From assembly GCA_964635575.1 (NCBI GenBank), contig CAZWNY010000022.1, positions 1 to 26,114 on the forward strand: DNA of 26,114 bases, given 5' to 3'. The notes below the pieces were generated by a model, which was not told the DNA's origin, did not search any database, and saw only the letters and a list, made by a program, of their open reading frames with translations. The position numbers and the translations under genes are program-made. This DNA is from GCA-2733415 sp964635575. GTDB lineage: Bacteria; Bacteroidota; Bacteroidia; Flavobacteriales; Flavobacteriaceae. This document shows positions 22,347-26,114 of this stretch, piece after piece. Each line of letters starts with the position of its first letter. Position 1 is the stretch's first letter.

Positions 22347-22757
22347 ATGTTAGACACTAAAATATTAGCCATCGATTTTGATGGAACTATTGTAGAGGAT
22401 GCGTACCCAGAAATAGGGAAACCTCAACTTTTTGCTTTTGAAACTCTAAAACGGTTAAAAAATGACGGACACCGTTTAGTATTATGGACATACAGAAACG
22501 GAAAAAAATTAGATGAAGCAGTAGCGTTTTGTAAAGAAAAAGGAATAGAGTTTTACGCCGTAAACAATAGTTTTCCGAATGAAATATACAACAACAAAGA
22601 CAGTAGAAAAATAGCAGCAGATATTTTTATTGACGATAGAAATGTAGGAGGTTTTATAGGTTGGGGAAATGTTTATCAACTGCTAACTAATGAAGATGTA
22701 CCCAATTTAAAAGGAACAAAAAAAAGTTTTTTTACATCACTATTTTCAAAAAAATAA
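22347..22757 (+). CDS. Small HAD-superfamily hydrolase (BT0820-like)
   Basis: A 136-residue cap-less HAD protein. Motif I is AIDFDGTIVE with nucleophile Asp10 and acid/base Asp12; motif II Thr48 in LWTYR; motif III Lys88 in SRKIAAD; motif IV IDDRN (Asp96, Asp97). The pattern, with YPEIG and the ending GFIGWGNVY, recalls the magnesium-dependent Bacteroides protein BT0820. A phosphatase activity is likely; the substrate is unknown. The longer frame from a TTG at 22320 is rejected because a -7 element lies inside it. The stop is six bases before map, so the two form an operon. Confidence 0.82.
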   Translation: MLDTKILAIDFDGTIVEDAYPEIGKPQLFAFETLKRLKNDGHRLVLWTYRNGKKLDEAVAFCKEKGIEFYAVNNSFPNEIYNNKDSRKIAADIFIDDRNVGGFIGWGNVYQLLTNEDVPNLKGTKKSFFTSLFSKK

Positions 22758-22763
22758 ACATAT

Positions 22764-23570
22764 ATGCTTAAATTAAAATCACCTGAAGAAATAGAGTTAA
22801 TACGTATTAGCGCTCAAATTGTTTCTAAAACATTAGGTATTGTTGCTTCAGAAATAAAACCAGGAGTAACCACTTTACATTTAGATAAATTAGCAGAAGA
22901 GCACATTAGAGATTTAGGAGCAATACCAGGTTTTTTAGGAATGTATGATTTTCCAAATACACTATGTATTTCGCCAAATGCACAGGTAGTACATGGTATT
23001 CCGAATGATATTCCTTTAAAAGAAGGCGATGTTTTATCGGTAGATTGCGGTGCTTTAATAAATGACTTTTATGGCGATCACGCCTATACTTTTGAAGTAG
23101 GAGAAGTTGCTCCTGAAATCAAAAAACTACTACAAGTAACCAAAGAAAGTTTATATGTAGGTATCCGTGAGTTTAAAGAAGGTAACCGAGTTGGAGATGT
23201 TGGATATGCTATTCAAAAATACTGTGAAAATTATGATTATGGAGTTGTACGGGAATTAGTAGGTCATGGCTTAGGGAAAACAATGCATGAAGATCCGCAA
23301 ATGCCAAACTACGGAAAACGCGGTAGAGGTAAAAAATTTAAAGAAGGATTAGTAGTTGCAATTGAACCGATGATAAATTTAGGAACACATAAAATTCAGC
23401 ATCTAAAAGACGGTTGGACTATTTTAACCAAAGACAGAAAACCTTCTGCACACTTTGAACATGATGTTGCTATAGTTAATGGAAAACCACAGTTGTTGTC
23501 TACTTTCGATTATATTTATGAGGCTTTAGGGATAATCAGTAACGAAGAAGACGAATTTAGAAAACACTAA
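22764..23570 (+). CDS. map: Type I methionine aminopeptidase
   Basis: Removes the N-terminal Met from nascent proteins; essential in most bacteria. 268 residues. All active-site residues are present: His78 (QVVHGIP), metal ligands Asp94 (SVDCGA), Asp105 (YGDHAYTF), His168 (VGHGLG), Glu201 (IEPMINLG) and Glu232 (FEHDV). The core follows the class directly, with a short extension after the last strand. In many bacteria map lies in the ribosomal protein/secY region; here it follows a HAD phosphatase gene by six bases, with no ribosomal genes nearby. The ATG start is the only one in front of the first conserved helix (LKSPEEIELIRISAQIV). Confidence 0.96.
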   Translation: MLKLKSPEEIELIRISAQIVSKTLGIVASEIKPGVTTLHLDKLAEEHIRDLGAIPGFLGMYDFPNTLCISPNAQVVHGIPNDIPLKEGDVLSVDCGALINDFYGDHAYTFEVGEVAPEIKKLLQVTKESLYVGIREFKEGNRVGDVGYAIQKYCENYDYGVVRELVGHGLGKTMHEDPQMPNYGKRGRGKKFKEGLVVAIEPMINLGTHKIQHLKDGWTILTKDRKPSAHFEHDVAIVNGKPQLLSTFDYIYEALGIISNEEDEFRKH

Positions 23571-23706
23571 TTTTATAATAAAAAACAACCTTAGCTAAAA
23601 AATGTAAAAATAGATTTTTCAAAAACAACATTTTTAACTTTAAAATTAACTTTTGAAAAAAAAATCCTTAACAAATGTTTTTGAAAATTAGTAAAATTCG
23701 TGTTTC

Positions 23707-24471
23707 ATGAAAAAACTTTTTAAACTAATATTAAAAATAATTCCACGTCCGTTATTAATACAATTAAGTTATTGGGTGCGCCCATTTATCGCCTTTTTTT
23801 TAAAAGGAAAAACCTATACTGATCCAATTAATAATAAAAGTTTTAGTAAGTTTTTGTCATATGGTTATCAAGTACAGCGACCAAATGTATTATCGCCTTC
23901 TACCTTGTCGCTAGAGCGTCATCGTTTACTATGGTTGTATCTACAAAACGAAACCAACTTTTTTACAGCACCTAAAGAAGTACTACATTTTGCTCCTGAA
24001 CAATGTTTTTTAAAACAATTTAGAGCATTAAAAAACTTAAACTATACCACTACCGATTTACTTTCTCCACTTGCAGATGTAAAAGCAGATATTTGTAACT
24101 TACCATTTAAAGACAATCAGTTTGATATTATTTTATGTAATCATGTTTTAGAGCATATTCCGAATGATACAAAAGCAATGCAAGAATTGTTTAGAGTGCT
24201 TAAAAAAGGAGGTTGGGCAATTTTACAAATTCCACAAGACTTAAATAGAGAAACTACTTTTGAAGACGACAGTATTACCGATAAAAAACACCGTGCTAAA
24301 GTTTTTGGACAATACGATCATGTACGAATTTACGGACGTGACTATTTTGACAAATTAAGAAGTGTTGGTTTTACTGTTGAAGAAGTTGATTACACTAAAA
24401 CCTTATCGGACTCTAAAATTATTAAGTATTGTTTAGCAAAAGGCGAAATTATTCCTGTTGTTAGAAAATAA
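23707..24471 (+). CDS. Class I SAM-dependent methyltransferase (Methyltransf_11 type)
   Basis: A 254-residue protein. A basic amphipathic/hydrophobic N-terminus (1-33) may bind membranes. The methyltransferase core starts at VLHFAPEQCF (92-101), where the usual glycine-rich loop reads FAPE, then TTDLLSPLADVKADICNLPF (acidic ribose-binding and motif II), FDIILCNHVLEHIPND (139-154) and LFRVLKKGGWAILQIP (161-176). The later GQYDHVRIYGRDYFDKLRSVGF is typical of flavobacterial relatives. Substrate unknown. It stands alone, 136 bases after map, and converges on xerD with only 15 bases between. Confidence 0.83.
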   Translation: MKKLFKLILKIIPRPLLIQLSYWVRPFIAFFLKGKTYTDPINNKSFSKFLSYGYQVQRPNVLSPSTLSLERHRLLWLYLQNETNFFTAPKEVLHFAPEQCFLKQFRALKNLNYTTTDLLSPLADVKADICNLPFKDNQFDIILCNHVLEHIPNDTKAMQELFRVLKKGGWAILQIPQDLNRETTFEDDSITDKKHRAKVFGQYDHVRIYGRDYFDKLRSVGFTVEEVDYTKTLSDSKIIKYCLAKGEIIPVVRK

Positions 24472-24486
24472 AAACACCTATTGGGT

Positions 24487-25389
24487 TTAAAAATCTTTTC
24501 GAGGATGATATTGATCAATAACATCACTTAAAAAACTACGGTCTAAATGCACATAGATTTCGGTTGTGGTAATACTTTCATGACCTAACATTTGTTGTAT
24601 AGCACGTAAATTCGCTCCATTTTCTAGTAAATGCGTAGCAAAAGAATGTCTGAAAGTATGTGGGCTAATATTTTTATGTAATCCTATTTTTTTGGATAAT
24701 TGCTTTACAATGGTAAATATCATAGCACGTGTAAGTTGTTTTCCTCTTCGGTTTAAAAACAAAATATCACTATAATCAGAATGTATTTTTTGATGTATGC
24801 GCACTTCATTTTTATAAATGATAATGTATTTTTTCGTGGTTTTCCCAATTGGGACAAAGCGTTGTTTGTTTCCTTTGCCAGTTACTTTTATAAATCCTTC
24901 GTCAAAAAATAAATCGGATATTTTTAAATGAGTAAGTTCAGATACCCGTAAACCACAACCGTATAAAGTTTCTATAATTGCTCGGTTACGCTCGCCTTCT
25001 TTTTTGCTTAAATTTATTGCGCTAACTAAAGCATCTATATTTTCTACTGATAATGTATCGGGGAGTTTTCTTCCGATTTTAGGGGTTTCTATAAGTTCTG
25101 TGGGGTTATCTGTTCGGTAATCTTCAAAAATTAAGTAGTTAAAAAAACTTTTTAAACCAGATATAATTCTTGCTTGAGAGCGTTCGTTTACCACTTTTGC
25201 AATTTGATAAATAAAGTTTTTTATGGACTCATCGTTGATTAATAACGGACTTACAGTATGGTTTGTGTCTTTTAAATATTGAGTGAGTTTTAAAATATCT
25301 AACTCATAATTTATAATGGAGTTTTCTGAGAGTCCACGCTCTAATTTTAAGTAGTGTTTGTAATCGGTTATTGCGTTTTTCCATTTCAT
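24487..25389 (-). CDS. xerD: Tyrosine recombinase XerD-like (chromosome dimer resolution)
   Basis: Cuts and rejoins DNA at dif-like sites to resolve chromosome dimers. 300 residues from the chosen ATG, the standard XerC/D size. The N-terminal SAM-like core-binding domain (about 1-95, YKHYLKLERGLSENSIINYE) precedes the catalytic domain with Arg148 (YGCGLRVSEL), Lys172 (GKGNKQR), His244 and Arg247 (HTFRHSFATHLLENGA), His270 (MLGHESI) and the nucleophile Tyr279 (TEIYVHL). Bacteroidota usually have a single Xer partner pair encoded apart; XerC versus XerD is not certain. A longer frame from TTG at 25416 is rejected since it runs through the upstream hairpin. It does not look phage-derived. Confidence 0.88.
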   Translation of the reverse strand: MKWKNAITDYKHYLKLERGLSENSIINYELDILKLTQYLKDTNHTVSPLLINDESIKNFIYQIAKVVNERSQARIISGLKSFFNYLIFEDYRTDNPTELIETPKIGRKLPDTLSVENIDALVSAINLSKKEGERNRAIIETLYGCGLRVSELTHLKISDLFFDEGFIKVTGKGNKQRFVPIGKTTKKYIIIYKNEVRIHQKIHSDYSDILFLNRRGKQLTRAMIFTIVKQLSKKIGLHKNISPHTFRHSFATHLLENGANLRAIQQMLGHESITTTEIYVHLDRSFLSDVIDQYHPRKDF

Positions 25390-25397
25390 AAGTGTTG

Positions 25398-25434
25398 TAA
25401 AAATACAAAACCTCAAGAAATAATCCTTGAGGTT
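25398..25434 (-). terminator. Minus-strand hairpin terminator upstream of xerD, overlapping a weak -7 element
   Basis: Nine-bp perfect stem (25434-25426 with 25417-25409), eight-base loop, then TTTTGTATTTTT on the minus strand. It would end the upstream HhH gene. The tail includes TATTTTTA (25405-25398), one mismatch from TAnnTTTG and eight bases before the xerD ATG, so the same segment may be the xerD promoter. Confidence 0.6.
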
Positions 25435-25477
25435 GTTTAAATTTTATACTGTTAAATAGGAATTAAAAATTAATTGG

Positions 25478-26083
25478 TTATTTTTTGTTTCCATAGCGTT
25501 CGTTTTTTGTTTTACGGTAATTAACATCTTTGCTATCTACACGTTTACTAAATTGAGGTTGTCCGCCATCTTTTAGTATTTTAGCTTGTCCTCGCCAATC
25601 CTCTCGTAAAATTCTTCCAGGAAAAAATGCGATTAAATTGATTACTTGTTCAATATCAAGGTCTGAAAATTTACTAATCTGATCAAAGGTATAAATGCCA
25701 ATGGTGTTTAATTTTGTTTCTATAAATGGTCCTACACCACTAATACGTTTTAGGTCGTCTTTGTTTGCTTCGGTAGCATTACCAAAGTTAGCAAAATTTA
25801 AACCATTTTTGTTACTGTTTGTAGTAGCAACTCCAGAGCGGTTCATTTTTTTTATAGTTCTTATTTCTTCAGTTTTAAAAGTAGTTTTGGCGGGTGTATT
25901 TTCTTTTTTTTCGGAATTGTTTTTTAATGGTTTGTTTTCTTTATAACAATTATTTAAATTTTCTTGAGGTACTTTTTTTGAAAAATACTTAGATAGTAGC
26001 CATCCTAATAGAAAAAAAGAGAGCATAATTATTAATAAGTACCACCATTGTATATAATTGTTTGTGTTAACTATATTTGACAT
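25478..26083 (-). CDS. Membrane-anchored helix-hairpin-helix protein
   Basis: A 201-residue protein with one N-terminal transmembrane helix (13-32, YLLIIMLSFFLLGWLLSKYF), a long Lys/Asn/Glu-rich linker and, at about 109-150, a helix-hairpin-helix-like segment DDLKRISGVGPFIETKLNTI with GIYTFDQISKFSD, as in the fingers that follow ribosomal S13/DUF4332-type domains. The motif GRILREDWRGQAKIL and a basic tail close the protein. Relatives in flavobacteria are hypothetical proteins as far as I recall; HhH folds bind DNA or other helices, but here a membrane-tethered role is unexplained. The start is the first ATG in front of the membrane helix; the remaining 31 bases of the window hold only its upstream AT-rich region. 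Confidence 0.72.
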   Translation of the reverse strand: MSNIVNTNNYIQWWYLLIIMLSFFLLGWLLSKYFSKKVPQENLNNCYKENKPLKNNSEKKENTPAKTTFKTEEIRTIKKMNRSGVATTNSNKNGLNFANFGNATEANKDDLKRISGVGPFIETKLNTIGIYTFDQISKFSDLDIEQVINLIAFFPGRILREDWRGQAKILKDGGQPQFSKRVDSKDVNYRKTKNERYGNKK

Positions 26084-26114
26084 AATTTAATTTTTAGTTG
26101 TTTACGTTTTAAAT

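Noticed and set aside
24487..25389. Tyrosine recombinase as sign of an integrated mobile element
   Set aside because: It is a full XerC/D-type protein of housekeeping size with no attachment-site repeats, tRNA or phage genes nearby.
25390..25416. XerD starting at a TTG at 25416
   Set aside because: The extension runs through the hairpin and its tail; the ATG at 25389 gives the standard XerD length.
1..26114. tRNA, rRNA, CRISPR array or insertion sequence
   Set aside because: No GC-rich cloverleaf region, no regularly spaced repeats and no transposase frame were seen in the gaps or genes.

Overview
The window looks like ordinary chromosome from a marine-type Flavobacteriaceae (Bacteroidota). 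The evidence is: strong AT-richness; promoters of the Bacteroidota TTG / TAnnTTTG type instead of the -35/-10 pair; a DUF5686 outer-membrane protein with a carboxypeptidase-like regulatory domain; PF13645-type murein transpeptidase; and best recalled similarity of the housekeeping genes (pyruvate dehydrogenase E1 beta, pyrophosphatase, RecQ, RarA, GpmI, Map, XerD) to flavobacteria. I cannot name the genus. No rRNA, tRNA, CRISPR array, insertion sequence or prophage is visible.

Layout. 1-629: 3' part of the pyruvate dehydrogenase E1 beta gene, closed by a strong hairpin. 697-5310: cell-envelope block with an outer-membrane DUF5686 protein facing two minus-strand LPP20-type lipoproteins; the converging genes overlap by four bases and a 46-bp perfect palindrome separates the two lipoprotein genes. 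5513-6040: inorganic pyrophosphatase with a clear terminator. 6158-8802: promoter, long leader, then an AAA_28 ATPase tightly coupled to a RecQ helicase. 8881-9570 (minus): rhomboid protease. 9839-12313: three-gene cassette of a KASIII-like condensing enzyme, a small methyltransferase and a family 2 glycosyltransferase (TTG start). 12407-13684: RarA clamp-loader-like ATPase. 13685-14121: gene-poor stretch with two hairpins. 14122-16326: TPR hybrid histidine kinase. 16337-17602: an internally deleted GNAT remnant divergent from a two-domain GNAT protein. 17767-20340: a possible 47-residue small protein, an LdtD/YcbB-like lipoprotein L,D-transpeptidase and a convergent PF13645 L,D-transpeptidase. 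20644-24471: GpmI, a small HAD phosphatase plus methionine aminopeptidase, and a methyltransferase. 24487-26083 (minus): XerD-like recombinase and a membrane-anchored helix-hairpin-helix protein.

The genes fall into three themes: central metabolism (PDH, PPase, GpmI), genome maintenance (RecQ, RarA, XerD, perhaps the HhH protein) and envelope building (DUF5686, LPP20 proteins, rhomboid, KASIII/MT/GT2 cassette, two L,D-transpeptidases). I see no clear undescribed defence or mobile system. The most worthwhile leads are the KASIII-methyltransferase-glycosyltransferase cassette, the 46-bp palindrome, the paired 16-bp direct repeats 21 bp apart upstream of the PF13645 gene promoter, the 47-codon ORF in frame with the L,D-transpeptidase, and several promoters lying so close to the ATG that the mRNAs would be leaderless or nearly so. 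Several start codons were moved inward from longer TTG-initiated reading frames on the basis of promoter position and family length.
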